From Chroococcidiopsis sp. TS-821 (GTDB lineage Bacteria; Cyanobacteriota; Cyanobacteriia; Cyanobacteriales; Chroococcidiopsidaceae), in assembly GCF_002939305.1 (NCBI RefSeq), contig NZ_MVDI01000001.1:682001-746000 (forward strand): DNA of 64,000 nucleotides. The letters run 5' to 3'. The notes beneath the pieces were generated by a model, which was not told the DNA's origin, searched no databases, and saw only the letters and a list, made by a program, of their open reading frames with translations. This document shows positions 1-8,937 of this stretch, in pieces. Both the position numbers and the translations under genes were made by a program. Every line of letters starts with the position of its first letter. Position 1 is the stretch's first letter.

Positions 1-302
1 AACCTGCCTCTTTTTTTGCTGAAAATGAGTAGTTTAGCGTGCTATAAAATTGCATCAAAGAGTAGTGAAAAGAGATTAACTACAGTTATTTATACATAAG
101 AAATTTTAATTAATATAAAAAACAACTTAACATACCTGACCGTGACTACCTACTCTAAATATAGAAAAGTCATAAGCTACTTACGCGATCGCAGTTAATA
201 CTAATAAATCAAGCTAGTACAAAACTGAGTAGGGATGCGATCGCAATGGCTAGAAAAAATTAAGATTGTCTTAAATCCTAAATTGGGTACTATTGTGAAT
301 TC
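1..302. other. Intergenic region upstream of rca
   Basis: AT-rich stretch with no convincing open reading frame. It holds two HIP1 octamers (GCGATCGC at 185-192 and 237-244), the palindrome that is over-represented in many cyanobacterial genomes. The rca promoter probably lies here, but I cannot fix a -10 or -35 box with confidence. Confidence 0.5.
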
Positions 303-1694
303 ATGAGTTACTATATTTCCCCCCGCTTTCTCGATAAACTTGCTGTTCATATTACAAAAAACTTTCTCGATCTTCCAGGAGTCCGCGTACCCCTTATTTT
401 AGGTATTCACGGGCGCAAAGGCGAAGGAAAATCATTTCAATGCGAGTTAGTTTTCGAACGCATGGGAATTGAAGTTGTTCACATTTCTGGTGGAGAACTT
501 GAAAGCCCAGACGCAGGCGATCCGGCGCGACTGATTCGTTTGCGTTATCGCGAAGCTGCGGAATTAATTAAAGTGCGCGGTAAAATGACCGCGTTGATGA
601 TCAATGACCTTGATGCAGGTGCCGGCAGATTTGACGAAGGAACGCAATATACAGTAAACACGCAATTAGTCAACGCAACGTTGATGAATATTGCTGATAA
701 TCCTACTGACGTACAACTTCCTGGTAGCTACGACTCGACACCGTTACACCGCGTTCCCATCATCGTTACAGGTAACGATTTTTCCACGTTATACGCACCA
801 CTGATTCGCGAAGGGCGAATGGAAAAGTTTTACTGGGAACCGGATCGCGACGATAAAATCGGTATCGTTGGCGGAATCTTTTCGGAAGATGGTTTGTCTG
901 CGCAAGAAGTTGCGCAACTCGTTGATGCATTTCCAAATCAGGCAATCGACTTTTTTAGTGCTTTGCGATCGCGCGTGTATGACGAACAAATTCGCCGCTT
1001 TATCCATGAAACCGGAATCGAGCGCGTATCATTACGTGTCGTTAACAGTACCGAAGGACCGCCCGTATTTCAAAAACCAGATTTTAGTTTAGCTCATCTA
1101 CTCGAATACGGAAATTTCATGGTTCAAGAACAGCAACGCGTTGAAAGTTCGCGATTAGTTCGCGAATATAACCAAGCGTTGTACTACGCCAACCGTAGCC
1201 CATTGAGTGTCGATCGCGGACAGGCGATCGCGCCTGCAATAAATCCAACACCTACTTCTTCCGCACAACAGTCTACTCCAGAATCTCATTCTGAACGTCC
1301 TTTAGCTGAAAATACGAAGAAACCTGTCAGCTTTCAGTCAACACGCTACGAGCCTAGTTCGTTGAATCCCCCACGCTACAACGGTTTTAATACTTCAACA
1401 AACCGCCATAACGAAGTTCTCACGCGCCGAGTCGGCTTAGAAACATTAGAACAAGTCAAAAACTTGATTGCTCAAGGGTATCATATTGGTATCGAATATG
1501 TAGATAAACGACGCTTTAGTACTGGTTCCTGGCAAAGTTGTAGCCCTGCAATTCATGGCGAATCAGAAGCTGTCATCGCTTTAGAAACGTGCTTAGACGA
1601 ACATACTGGGGACTACGTGCGGATTTTTGGTATAGACCCCAAAAATAAACGTCGAATCATGGAAACAATCGTACAACGACCAGATAATAACTAA
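303..1694 (+). CDS. rca: Rubisco activase with C-terminal SSU-like domain
   Basis: AAA+ ATPase of 463 residues. A Walker A motif (GIHGRKGEGKS, residues 34-44) and a Walker B motif (ALMINDLDAG, about 97-106) are visible, followed by the sensor region with VTGNDFSTL. A low-complexity Ser/Pro/Thr linker (about 310-365) leads to a final domain of about 85 residues that resembles the RbcS-like repeats of the carboxysome scaffold CcmM (GIEYVDKRRF, W, SAVIALETCL, YVRIFGID). In the family, the AAA+ part removes inhibitory sugar phosphates from rubisco, and the SSU-like tail recruits the enzyme to rubisco or the carboxysome. No rbcL, rbcX or rbcS is next to it here. The ATG start has no clear Shine-Dalgarno sequence. 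Confidence 0.93.
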   Translation: MSYYISPRFLDKLAVHITKNFLDLPGVRVPLILGIHGRKGEGKSFQCELVFERMGIEVVHISGGELESPDAGDPARLIRLRYREAAELIKVRGKMTALMINDLDAGAGRFDEGTQYTVNTQLVNATLMNIADNPTDVQLPGSYDSTPLHRVPIIVTGNDFSTLYAPLIREGRMEKFYWEPDRDDKIGIVGGIFSEDGLSAQEVAQLVDAFPNQAIDFFSALRSRVYDEQIRRFIHETGIERVSLRVVNSTEGPPVFQKPDFSLAHLLEYGNFMVQEQQRVESSRLVREYNQALYYANRSPLSVDRGQAIAPAINPTPTSSAQQSTPESHSERPLAENTKKPVSFQSTRYEPSSLNPPRYNGFNTSTNRHNEVLTRRVGLETLEQVKNLIAQGYHIGIEYVDKRRFSTGSWQSCSPAIHGESEAVIALETCLDEHTGDYVRIFGIDPKNKRRIMETIVQRPDNN

Positions 1695-1710
1695 GTAGTA
1701 ATAAGGCGAG

Positions 1711-2268
1711 CTAATTTTTACAAGCAAAGGGAAAATTAGCGTGGATAGTCCACTGTTTACCGTTATGAAGTAGTAACGTTAAATCAGTTGCCGTAAATTC
1801 AAAATATAACTTTTGGTGTTGAAACTGCATCCACGCTGCTTTGAAATTCTGCCGTGTTAAATCGCGAAAGGCAACAGTCATATGTGGAGCAAAAGGACGT
1901 GCTTTAGAAACAGGATCGACAATTCCTATCGATTCGCACTGTGCCATTAAACAAGCTTGTACAGATAATAATTCTGGAGATTTGCGGACATTAACGTAAA
2001 TGACGCGCGGCGAGAAAGCACCAAATCCATCAAGAACAATGGGTACCGACGATCGCTGCTGAGCGAAATTCCCAAGAAGCATTTCTAATTGGCTAACGCG
2101 ATCCGCATTCCAAAGAAACGGTGGCTGTAGTGTAATATGCGGCGGCGATCGCAACGCACCTCGACTACCATAATGCTCAGCAAAATGCTGCTGAATTTCT
2201 CGAACGCGAGTTTGAATATCCAACGGTGGCAATAAAGCAATAAAATAGCGATTGGTTATTTGAGCCAA
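1711..2268 (-). CDS. thpR: RNA 2',3'-cyclic phosphodiesterase (2'-5' RNA ligase family)
   Basis: Protein of 185 residues with the two HxT motifs that define the 2H phosphoesterase superfamily: HITLQPP in the N-terminal half and HMTVAF in the C-terminal half. Each His/Thr pair contributes to the active site that opens 2',3'-cyclic phosphate ends of RNA. The length is normal for the family. The only available start in this frame is a TTG at 2268-2266, because an in-frame stop lies a few codons upstream. It converges on rca with 16 bases between the stops. An imperfect AT-rich hairpin (arms 1710-1718 and 1732-1740) spans the gap and the gene's last codons. The cellular substrate is not evident from the sequence. 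Confidence 0.8.
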   Translation of the reverse strand: MAQITNRYFIALLPPLDIQTRVREIQQHFAEHYGSRGALRSPPHITLQPPFLWNADRVSQLEMLLGNFAQQRSSVPIVLDGFGAFSPRVIYVNVRKSPELLSVQACLMAQCESIGIVDPVSKARPFAPHMTVAFRDLTRQNFKAAWMQFQHQKLYFEFTATDLTLLLHNGKQWTIHANFPFACKN

Positions 2269-2325
2269 GGATTCTGATAACCTATGAAAACTTCATTTAT
2301 GTATTATTGCTGAGGGTTAACATAA

Positions 2326-2592
2326 ATGCCTTGGTTTGTCAAGATTGAAGAAGGCATAGTCGAAAAGCCAGAGTTTGACCTACACGTACCTGCCCACAAA
2401 GCTTACGTCAAAGAATTGATTGCTAAAGGACACCAAGCCCGTAGCGGCTATTGGACTCAACGCGGTGGAGGGATGATGGTGTTTCAAGCCGCATCGCTTG
2501 AAGAAGCCAAAGCGATCGTCGCCAAAGATCCTTTGATTCAAAATGGCTGTGTACGATACAAGCTCTACGAGTGGCAAGTCGTCGTCGAATAA
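2326..2592 (+). CDS. YciI-like family protein
   Basis: Small 88-residue protein of the YciI/dimeric alpha-beta barrel type. It has an MPWFVKIE first strand, a His-rich helix (LHVPAHKAYVKELIAKGH), a GGGMMVFQA strand, the typical EEAKAIVAKDPLIQNG helix-loop and a terminal strand YKLYEWQVV. YciI-like domains are single-domain proteins with a conserved His/Asp pair in a putative active site, and their reaction is generally unknown. The gene is divergent from thpR. The SRP RNA and a phasin-like gene follow on the same strand, but nothing indicates that they work together. Confidence 0.75.
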   Translation: MPWFVKIEEGIVEKPEFDLHVPAHKAYVKELIAKGHQARSGYWTQRGGGMMVFQAASLEEAKAIVAKDPLIQNGCVRYKLYEWQVVVE

Positions 2593-2641
2593 TTAAGTCA
2601 ATAAATGAAAATTAACGTTAACTGATCGAGCTGGTCATCAG

Positions 2642-2695
2642 TAACAGGTAATGGGTAGAAAGATTAATCAACTTTCAATTACCTATTACCTGTTA
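2642..2695. repeat. Inverted repeat of the TTACCTATTACC dispersed type
   Basis: Two 16-base arms (2642-2657 and 2680-2695) are complementary with one mismatch and flank a 22-base loop. The words TAACAGGTAAT and ATTACCTGTTA make up the arms. Similar GGTAATTGG/TTACCTATTACC strings recur at about 4331, 28590, 39345 and 55998, so this is more likely a dispersed cyanobacterial repeat than a dedicated terminator. As RNA it would form a stable hairpin after the YciI gene. Confidence 0.6.
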
Positions 2696-2753
2696 TCCAA
2701 CAAAGAAAAGTATAACCTCACAATCGCGCATCTAAAGTGTTATCCTAGATTTA

Positions 2754-2850
2754 GACCTGGACCCATGCAATCATGACGCCCAAACCTTGTCAGGACCGGA
2801 AGGTAGCAGCAATACGGGATGCTCGCGATCGGCGTGGACTCCGGGTCGCC
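2754..2850 (+). ncRNA. ffs: Signal recognition particle RNA, small bacterial type
   Basis: The conserved SRP domain IV core is present: GTCAGGACCGGAAGGTAGCAGC-like sequence at about 2790-2811, including the GGAA tetraloop and the asymmetric loop that bind Ffh. The ends pair: GACCTGG at 2754-2760 is complementary to CCGGGTC at 2841-2847 with one G-U pair. The result is a single long hairpin of about 97 nt, the usual size outside Firmicutes. The RNA joins Ffh to target ribosomes translating membrane proteins. The exact ends are inferred from base pairing. Confidence 0.93.
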
Positions 2851-2866
2851 TTAGTTTAGGGAGCAA

Positions 2867-3253
2867 ATGACTACTATGCCTGGATTTGGAGATGTCGTAC
2901 AAAGAGCTTTTTATCTCGGCGTTGGGCTAGCTTCTTATGCAGGCGAGAAAGCAGGCGTGAAATTATCAGAATTGCGATCGCAAGCCCAAAAGTTAGCAGA
3001 AGAAATGGTCGCACGTGGTGAGATGACGACAGAAGAAGCTAAGCGCTTTGTCGAGGAATTGATGCAGCAGGCACAACAACCATCTGCAAACGAATCTAGT
3101 GCTAGCAGTCAAAGTAGAGAACCACGCCGCATCGAAATTTTAACTGACGACGAACCAACACCAGTACAGCAAGACGATCGAGACGTAGAGAAGCTGCGTC
3201 AGCAAGTTTTAGGACTGCAAGAAGAATTACAAAGACTTAAACGACAACAATAA
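2867..3253 (+). CDS. Phasin-like coiled-coil protein
   Basis: 128-residue hydrophilic protein. The first 75 residues are helical and resemble the phasin/PHA-granule-associated superfamily (FGDVVQRAFYLGVGLASYAGEKAG, then an EEMVARGEMTTEEAKRFVEELM helix). A disordered Ser/Gln/Glu linker follows, then a C-terminal leucine-zipper-like segment (EKLRQQVLGLQEELQRL). Its ATG lies only 17 bases after the 3' end of the SRP RNA, so it may share that promoter. Binding to polyhydroxyalkanoate granules is a family-level possibility and is not shown by the sequence. Confidence 0.7.
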   Translation: MTTMPGFGDVVQRAFYLGVGLASYAGEKAGVKLSELRSQAQKLAEEMVARGEMTTEEAKRFVEELMQQAQQPSANESSASSQSREPRRIEILTDDEPTPVQQDDRDVEKLRQQVLGLQEELQRLKRQQ

Positions 3254-3421
3254 AATCTTTCTCACGTGCATGCTTCATTTGTTGCATTAAGTTGCGATTA
3301 ATAAATAGTTTTGTCTGTCGCTACTGTTTTTGCACTATAGATCGAATAGGGCAATTCCACCTCGATTGATTTAAGTTGCCTAGTGTGTTCCTTCAAGCGC
3401 TAATTAAGGACATAGTTAGTT

Positions 3422-3817
3422 ATGGAGAAGTGGCAAAAAGATTTTTTTGAAATGCTAGAAACAGTAGCAGACGAAGTAGAGCGATTTTTTCAAGGAGTTG
3501 CAGAGGTCGTTGATTCCGTATTTGAGATTTCTGAAGAAATAACCGAGCAGGTTCACTATACAATTTCTACGGAAATAGACCAGTATTTAAACGATCTAGC
3601 CGACCCACTTTTGGAAGTTTATTGGGATTTAGAGGAGTTTGTTGGAGAAGCAGAACATTCTTTTCCTTATGAGGTTGAACCGAGTTTAGAACAAAACGCC
3701 GCGTGTATCGGTTGTCGTCACTATCACGGTCAAGTGTACAGTGGAAACTTGTTAGTTTGTGCCATGCATCCGTATGGTTGGGATGATAGCAATTGTCCAG
3801 ATTGGGAACAGAATTAG
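3422..3817 (+). CDS. Conserved cyanobacterial hypothetical protein with Cys/His C-terminus
   Basis: 131 residues and not assigned to a named family. The first 90 residues are strongly acidic and amphipathic (EMLETVADEVERFFQGVAEV, then EEFVGEAEHSF). The last 40 residues are rich in potential metal ligands: CIGCRHYHG, then VCAMHPYGW, then NCPDW. A CxxC-xx-HxH array followed by C-x-x-H and C could bind zinc or an Fe-S cluster. It ends 22 bases before queF on the same strand. The function is unknown. Confidence 0.75.
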   Translation: MEKWQKDFFEMLETVADEVERFFQGVAEVVDSVFEISEEITEQVHYTISTEIDQYLNDLADPLLEVYWDLEEFVGEAEHSFPYEVEPSLEQNAACIGCRHYHGQVYSGNLLVCAMHPYGWDDSNCPDWEQN

Positions 3818-3839
3818 GAATTAGCAAAAATTGCGACTC

Positions 3840-4331
3840 ATGAGTAATGAATCAAGTTTAGTGCAAAGTGGTACTGAATCTCTAGCCGATGATAGTGAAA
3901 CGGCTCAGCAACAGAAGTACGGCGAACGTCATATTGCCGAGGGAAAACTAATTACCTTTCCAAACCCGCGGATTGGGCGTTGGTACAATATTCATATCAC
4001 TTTGCCAGAATTTACCTGTAAGTGTCCTTTTTCTGGCTATCCTGACTTCGCCACAATTTATATTACTTACGTTCCCAACGAGCGCGTCGTAGAGCTTAAG
4101 TCGATTAAACTTTATATCAACAGTTATCGCGATCGCTACATCTCGCATGAAGAATCTATAAACCAAATTTTAGACGACTTTGTTGCTGCGTGCGATCCTT
4201 TAGAAGTTCAAATCAAGGGAGATTTTAATCCTCGCGGTAATGTACACACGGCGATCGAAATCAATTATAAACGCGAGCAAACGCCAATCCAAAATAATGT
4301 CCTAGCTCGCAAAGAGTCAAGCTTCCAGTAA
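3840..4331 (+). CDS. queF: NADPH-dependent preQ0 reductase QueF
   Basis: Reduces 7-cyano-7-deazaguanine (preQ0) to preQ1, the last free-base step of queuosine synthesis. The 163-residue unimodular form is seen. FTCKCPFSGYPDF carries the nucleophilic Cys and the catalytic Asp, and VVELKSIKLYINSYRDRYISHEESIN is the characteristic QueF motif with the substrate-binding Glu. FNPRGNVHT closes the fold. An in-frame TTG at 3831 is possible, but ATG at 3840 gives the usual MSNE-type N-terminus. queG of the same pathway is at the other end of the window. Confidence 0.95.
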   Translation: MSNESSLVQSGTESLADDSETAQQQKYGERHIAEGKLITFPNPRIGRWYNIHITLPEFTCKCPFSGYPDFATIYITYVPNERVVELKSIKLYINSYRDRYISHEESINQILDDFVAACDPLEVQIKGDFNPRGNVHTAIEINYKREQTPIQNNVLARKESSFQ

Positions 4332-4350
4332 GGGTAATTGGGTAAAAAGG

Positions 4351-5745
4351 TTATGTTGCGTCTTGATTAGCGATCGCACCCACAGCATCTTGAACGACAG
4401 TCGGCTGTCCTAATTGATCTAACACACCGAAAAACTCTCGCTCAAAAGCAACGTGAGCGCGGTTAGTTTTACCACCAATATATAGTTTACCATCTTTCTG
4501 TAACGCCCAAACTTGTGAATGCGAGATGTAACTCATGACAACACCTAACATGAGTAAGCCAAAACCCGAATAAACGAAGGGAATACCTGGATCGGCTTTG
4601 ATTTGCAACCCTGTACTACCGACAACGTCCTCAATCTTTAGCGTTACACCATTGACCTCAACCGCCATTCCAGGGCGCACAGTATTAATCAACTGCCCAG
4701 TCGTGTCATAAAGAAGTAGCATTCCTTGTAAATCTCTAGCAACAAGCGAGACTCCAGCACTTAAATCGGGTTTTGTCGGAATCCAAGTTGCCCATAAGCG
4801 TCCTTGACCGTTTGTATTCAACTGTGCCATTGGTAGCTGCAAAATGGGACTTTTATTCAGTCGGATGCGAATCGCTGCAATTCCCCAGTCAGTTTGATAA
4901 AAAGTTACACCACGATAGCGTAGCGGTTCGTTGACAAAAATCTTTTTGTGCTTAACTTCTTGTCCTTGGTTATCGATGACAGATAAATCGGAATAAAACT
5001 GATCGATACCGCCTGTTGGTGTATAGTCAATCCAAAATCGATTGACTCGTACAGACCAATCTTGAGGAATTTGTGGTGCTGCCCAAGGTCCTGCATCAAC
5101 TATATTTTGGACTTTAAACGTGTCTCCACTTGCAACCATTTCTTGCGCCATAAAGCCTGTCATCGCACCCCAAATTGCACCTACCAGAATCAAGATCATG
5201 CTCGCATGAACGACGATAGGTCCAACGCGCCCTACAAGACCCCGACTTGCATAAAGCGCATCTCCTTCGCGAAAAACTCGATAGCGTTTTTCTAATAGAG
5301 GTACTAACTTATCGACTGTGGCGTAACTGAGTTCTGCACTCAACGCAAACTTACGAAACTGCTGCGGCTGTTTGTAAAACTTCCACGTTCGCGAAAACCA
5401 CTTCAGTGCGGGTAATTGGCGTCTAAATGTACAAGCCGTTAAGCTAGAACCAAATAAAATCAGCAGTGCCAAAAACCACCACGTACGATAAACGCGATCT
5501 AGCCCTAACCTTAGCAAGACTTTCCAGCTAAGAAAGCCAAATAATGCAGGATCTTCAGGATAGTTGGCTTGGTAGAAAGCAACCGATTGTCCTTGCTCAA
5601 TCACAGTACCTGCGATACTAAAAACCGCGATCGCTAACAGCAAAACAATTGCCAAGCGCAAGTCTGTTAGTACAGGTAAAAACTCACGTCGAAAAAAGCG
5701 TCGCAGTGATGACCACAAATTTAAATTGGCAGAATTTGAAGACAT
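4351..5745 (-). CDS. ccs1: Cytochrome c biogenesis protein Ccs1 (ResB family)
   Basis: 464-residue thylakoid/plasma membrane protein of the system II cytochrome c maturation machinery. It works with CcsA to deliver heme to apocytochromes such as cytochrome f and c6. Three N-terminal membrane segments are visible ([64 protein letters not shown]). A large lumenal domain follows, then a last membrane segment ([22 protein letters not shown]). The VHAS histidine and the lumenal domain are typical. It starts 10 bases after ccdA, so the two form an operon of thiol and heme delivery for c-type cytochromes. Confidence 0.95.
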   Translation of the reverse strand: MSSNSANLNLWSSLRRFFRREFLPVLTDLRLAIVLLLAIAVFSIAGTVIEQGQSVAFYQANYPEDPALFGFLSWKVLLRLGLDRVYRTWWFLALLILFGSSLTACTFRRQLPALKWFSRTWKFYKQPQQFRKFALSAELSYATVDKLVPLLEKRYRVFREGDALYASRGLVGRVGPIVVHASMILILVGAIWGAMTGFMAQEMVASGDTFKVQNIVDAGPWAAPQIPQDWSVRVNRFWIDYTPTGGIDQFYSDLSVIDNQGQEVKHKKIFVNEPLRYRGVTFYQTDWGIAAIRIRLNKSPILQLPMAQLNTNGQGRLWATWIPTKPDLSAGVSLVARDLQGMLLLYDTTGQLINTVRPGMAVEVNGVTLKIEDVVGSTGLQIKADPGIPFVYSGFGLLMLGVVMSYISHSQVWALQKDGKLYIGGKTNRAHVAFEREFFGVLDQLGQPTVVQDAVGAIANQDAT

Positions 5746-5755
5746 TGACTTAAAT

Positions 5756-6496
5756 TTAAATACTTCCTACCGGAATGCGCGACAACAGTGAAAAGACGCC
5801 AAAACCAACAAGTAATGCTCCACTGACTGGCGTAATCCAGCCTGACCAGCGGCGCAACTCTAACAGTTTTTTGATTGCGACTGTAAAAGTTCCTGCCAAA
5901 ATTAACGGCACCACATAGCCGACGGTATACGCAAGAAGTAGAGTTGCACCAAGAATCAGATCTTGCGTTGTCGCAACCCAAGCAAGTAACGTTGCCAGGA
6001 CAGGTGTACTACAAGGCGAAGCAACAACACCGAACGTCAAACCAATCAGATAGGAGCGTATTCCTTGGGGCAAATCTTGCGAAATCCATTCTAAACCACC
6101 AAATGATGGTAACTGTAGGGGTAGTGCTTCCAGTAGGTTTAACCCCATCAAAATCGCCACAATACTAACGACAAGGGGTAGCCCGATGCCTACTTGTCCG
6201 TAAATTTGTCCTAAGAATGCTGCGATGATTCCTAAAGTTGCTAAAGTAGTTGCCAAACCTAATGCAAACCAAGTAGACATCTGCATCGCGTGCCAGCGGC
6301 TTTCGGCTTCATAACCGCCAATATAGCCGACTGTAATCGGCAGCATCGAAAGCATACACGGTGTCAAGCTAGTCAACAAACCAGCCATAAAAATCACACC
6401 AATACTCAACCAGCCAAGATGCGTTAACTGGTCAGAGACGAGGGTATTCGCAAATTGTTCTAATTCGTACAACCGAGCTTGCCAAAGTTCGAGCAT
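5756..6496 (-). CDS. ccdA: Thiol:disulfide transporter CcdA
   Basis: 246-residue polytopic membrane protein with about six hydrophobic helices. The two redox cysteines of the CcdA/DsbD-beta family are present: [20 protein letters not shown] and [18 protein letters not shown]. It carries reducing equivalents across the thylakoid membrane to keep the CXXCH cysteines of apocytochrome c reduced. It precedes ccs1 in the same operon, the usual cyanobacterial pairing. Confidence 0.95.
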   Translation of the reverse strand: MLELWQARLYELEQFANTLVSDQLTHLGWLSIGVIFMAGLLTSLTPCMLSMLPITVGYIGGYEAESRWHAMQMSTWFALGLATTLATLGIIAAFLGQIYGQVGIGLPLVVSIVAILMGLNLLEALPLQLPSFGGLEWISQDLPQGIRSYLIGLTFGVVASPCSTPVLATLLAWVATTQDLILGATLLLAYTVGYVVPLILAGTFTVAIKKLLELRRWSGWITPVSGALLVGFGVFSLLSRIPVGSI

Positions 6497-6562
6497 GGAG
6501 CAGATACATTAAAAGGCTGATTCTGCTTCAATCTTAACTTACGTGATGCCTGACTAAAGCTT

Positions 6563-7729
6563 TTAGCGCGCTTGGCGCTGGTTACGTTCAGGCAAAGCAA
6601 CAATATTAGCATCTGCGTTTTCTCTAGCAACACGGATCAATAATCCAGCGATCGCCAAGCTGGAAATAACTGAATTACTACCATAGCTAATAAAGGGAAG
6701 TGGTAAACCGGTTGTAGGTAAAACTCCAGTAGCAACTCCAATATTCAGCATTGATTGTCCTACTAAAAAAATCATTGCACCAACTGCAACTAATCTGTGG
6801 ACTGGATGCCAAGCTTTGAGCGCCACAATTAATGCAATTGTTGCGTACATAACTAGCAAAAGCAACAACAAGATACTACCAACAAACCCAAATTCTTCAG
6901 CAAAAACTGCGAAAATAAAATCAGTATCTTGAATTGGCAAATAATGTAATTTTTGTTGCGATAGTCCAAATCCTGCTCCCCACGTTCCGCCTGAACCTAC
7001 TGCCAGTAAACTTTGAATCAACTGGTAACCAGTGTCTGCTGGATCGCTCCATGGGTTTTGAAAAGACGTAATTCGCTTAAGTTGATAGGGATTCTTACTA
7101 ATACTGACAACTGCCGCTAATATCCCTAATAAAGCTGTTCCTACTAAAGGGAGATAGGGTAAACCGGCTGCGAGTGCTATTAGCCACAATGCCATGCCAC
7201 AGAGCGCGGTTGTACTTAAGTTAGGTTGGAGAAGAATTCCGACTAAAATCAGTGCAAACACTGCTAACCAAAACAAGCGCGCTTGCCAGCTAATTTTATC
7301 CCATTGCCCGAAAAGACGAGCGCTTTGCAAAATCAAGAAAGGCTTGATTAACTCAGATGGTTGAATCAGAATTCCGCCAATTGACAACCAGCGCTTAACG
7401 TTTAAAATTTCTTCTCCGATAAACAGCGTTAAAAAAATTAATCCTAAAAGAAGCAATACACTCCAAGGCGTAATACTAAGTACAAAGCGTAGAGATGTAT
7501 GAACAAGAACGTTAAATACAACTAAACCAATAGCCACTCCTATCAATTGGCGCTTGACAAAATAAAGCCCGTCGTTCTGATCTACAGCGGCAACGGGGTA
7601 CGATGCAGAAAATAAAATGACTAGCCCGACGAACAACCACAGGAACGTTAACCAACGCAATAGGCGAGCTTCGTTAGCCCATCCAGCTACAGATTTGTCA
7701 AAGAAAGGAATGAATTGACGGATCTGCAC
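6563..7729 (-). CDS. ftsW: SEDS-family cell division protein FtsW
   Basis: 388 residues with about ten membrane helices. The SEDS signatures are present: IQPSELIKPFLILQSARLF, QLKRITSFQNPWSDPADTGYQL, and LHYLPIQDTDFIFAVFAEEFGFVG near the catalytic loop. TGLPLPFISYGSNS lies near the end. The family polymerises lipid II glycan strands together with a class B penicillin-binding protein. The PW-DP and DTDFIFA patterns favour FtsW over RodA. The start is a GTG at 7729. A separate operon from ccdA is likely, given the 66-base gap. Confidence 0.9.
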   Translation of the reverse strand: MQIRQFIPFFDKSVAGWANEARLLRWLTFLWLFVGLVILFSASYPVAAVDQNDGLYFVKRQLIGVAIGLVVFNVLVHTSLRFVLSITPWSVLLLLGLIFLTLFIGEEILNVKRWLSIGGILIQPSELIKPFLILQSARLFGQWDKISWQARLFWLAVFALILVGILLQPNLSTTALCGMALWLIALAAGLPYLPLVGTALLGILAAVVSISKNPYQLKRITSFQNPWSDPADTGYQLIQSLLAVGSGGTWGAGFGLSQQKLHYLPIQDTDFIFAVFAEEFGFVGSILLLLLLVMYATIALIVALKAWHPVHRLVAVGAMIFLVGQSMLNIGVATGVLPTTGLPLPFISYGSNSVISSLAIAGLLIRVARENADANIVALPERNQRQAR

Positions 7730-7821
7730 GGCAGTGAATTTGAGGTTATGACATTAGGAGTATAGCGGCTATTGTGGTTATGCGATCGCCTTGGCTTTAA
7801 GAATTATGAATTATCTTCCAA

Positions 7822-7850
7822 TAAAAAAGGAGAGACCCACAAGACCTCTC
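7822..7850 (-). terminator. Rho-independent terminator after apcC
   Basis: On the minus strand GAGAGGTC pairs with the GGTCTCTC side through a short loop, with two G-U pairs, and is followed directly by CTTTTTTATT. It sits 27 bases past the apcC stop and ends the apcABC transcript. Confidence 0.8.
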
Positions 7851-7876
7851 GCTTAAATCTAAAAATATAAAAGCAA

Positions 7877-8080
7877 TTACAGCAAGCCTGTATTAACTCC
7901 TGGCTTTCCTGTTGCTAGTTCTACCTTAACAATCTTGCCACCCATTTTCATAATTCTTTGCTGTTCGCGAAACCAGTTATCGTAAGGAACGAGCTTGGTA
8001 AAATAGGTGTTTTGTAATTCCCGCTGTGTTCTAATCCGAGTTTGACTGGGAACACACGCAGTGACCTTAAACATCCGCAT
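7877..8080 (-). CDS. apcC: Phycobilisome 7.8 kDa core linker ApcC
   Basis: 67 residues, the normal size for LC7.8. The N-terminus MRMFKVTACVPSQTRIRTQR and the sequence NTYFTKLVPYDNWFREQQ are diagnostic of the CpcD-like core linker. It sits inside the allophycocyanin trimers at the ends of core cylinders and tunes their absorption. It is the last gene of apcABC and is followed by a terminator. Confidence 0.97.
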   Translation of the reverse strand: MRMFKVTACVPSQTRIRTQRELQNTYFTKLVPYDNWFREQQRIMKMGGKIVKVELATGKPGVNTGLL

Positions 8081-8389
8081 TGGTTGAGTTTCTCCTTGAT
8101 TATTGAATTTGGAAAATTTTTGATTTCAAGCGATTCGAGGGCAACAAACTACCACTGCTACCCTATTTTCCCATGTATTTACGCAATTTTTTAATAATCG
8201 AACAATTTTCAGTTAATTGCTCAAAGGCTGGAAGTCAAGCGTCAATACCAAACCTTTAGCACTTATTGCTGCTTTTTAAAGCTTTGAATAAGCGATAAAA
8301 CAGTCTTAGCACTCACGATCAACTTCCAGACCTCAATTTAAGGAGAAGTACCTTAAAGCTCTAGCTGCTACGCTTATGCGCGCGAGTCA
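8081..8389 (-). promoter_or_regulatory. apcB-apcC intercistronic region with hairpin
   Basis: 309 bases between apcB and apcC without an open reading frame. A hairpin is visible at 8262-8292: CTTATT pairs with AATAAG, and inside the loop GCTTT can pair with AAAGC. It has no strong U-tract on the minus strand, so an RNA-processing site or partial terminator that lowers apcC relative to apcAB is more likely than a full stop. A separate apcC promoter cannot be excluded. Confidence 0.45.
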
Positions 8390-8875
8390 TTAGCTTAAGC
8401 CAGAACAGATGTAGTCGAAGTAAACACCCATTTCTTTACCGGCATCAGGACCAACTAAGCTAGCAGTGACTTCTTTCATTGCTTGAATAGCTTGTACTGT
8501 TGCTCCGATAGGAACGCCTAACGAGTTGTAGGTTTCTTTTAGACCATTGAGTACGCGCTCGTCAAGAATCGAAGGATCGCCAGCAAGCATTGCGTAGGTA
8601 GCGTAGCGCAGGTAGTAGTCGAGGTCGCGGATGCAAGCAGCATAGCGACGCGTTGTATACATATTGCCGCCTGGGCGAGTGATATCAGAGTAAAGTAATG
8701 ATTTTGCTACTGCTTCTTTAACAATTGCTGCCGCATTAGCGCTAATAGTGGTAGCAGCACGTACGCGGAGTTCGCCAGTTTGGAAATAGCCTTTTAGCTT
8801 CTCCATTGCCGAGTTGTCCAGGTACTTACCTTGTACGTCTGAAGCATTAATTACTGCTGTAATTGCGTCTTGCAT
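8390..8875 (-). CDS. apcB: Allophycocyanin beta subunit
   Basis: 161 residues, the exact family length. [20 protein letters not shown] is the standard N-terminus, and the phycocyanobilin-binding Cys lies in [19 protein letters not shown]. It forms the alpha-beta monomer with ApcA in the phycobilisome core. It follows apcA by 62 bases in one operon. Confidence 0.98.
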   Translation of the reverse strand: MQDAITAVINASDVQGKYLDNSAMEKLKGYFQTGELRVRAATTISANAAAIVKEAVAKSLLYSDITRPGGNMYTTRRYAACIRDLDYYLRYATYAMLAGDPSILDERVLNGLKETYNSLGVPIGATVQAIQAMKEVTASLVGPDAGKEMGVYFDYICSGLS

Positions 8876-8937
8876 GGTTTTAATTCCTTATTTCCCACCG
8901 TGTTGCAATGATTAATTTAAAAGTAGGTTTTCTTACC

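Noticed and set aside
1710-1740. GCTAATTTT/AAAATTAGC hairpin between rca and thpR as a terminator
   Set aside because: The stem is AT-rich, the loop is 13 bases, no U-tract follows on either strand, and it overlaps the thpR coding end.
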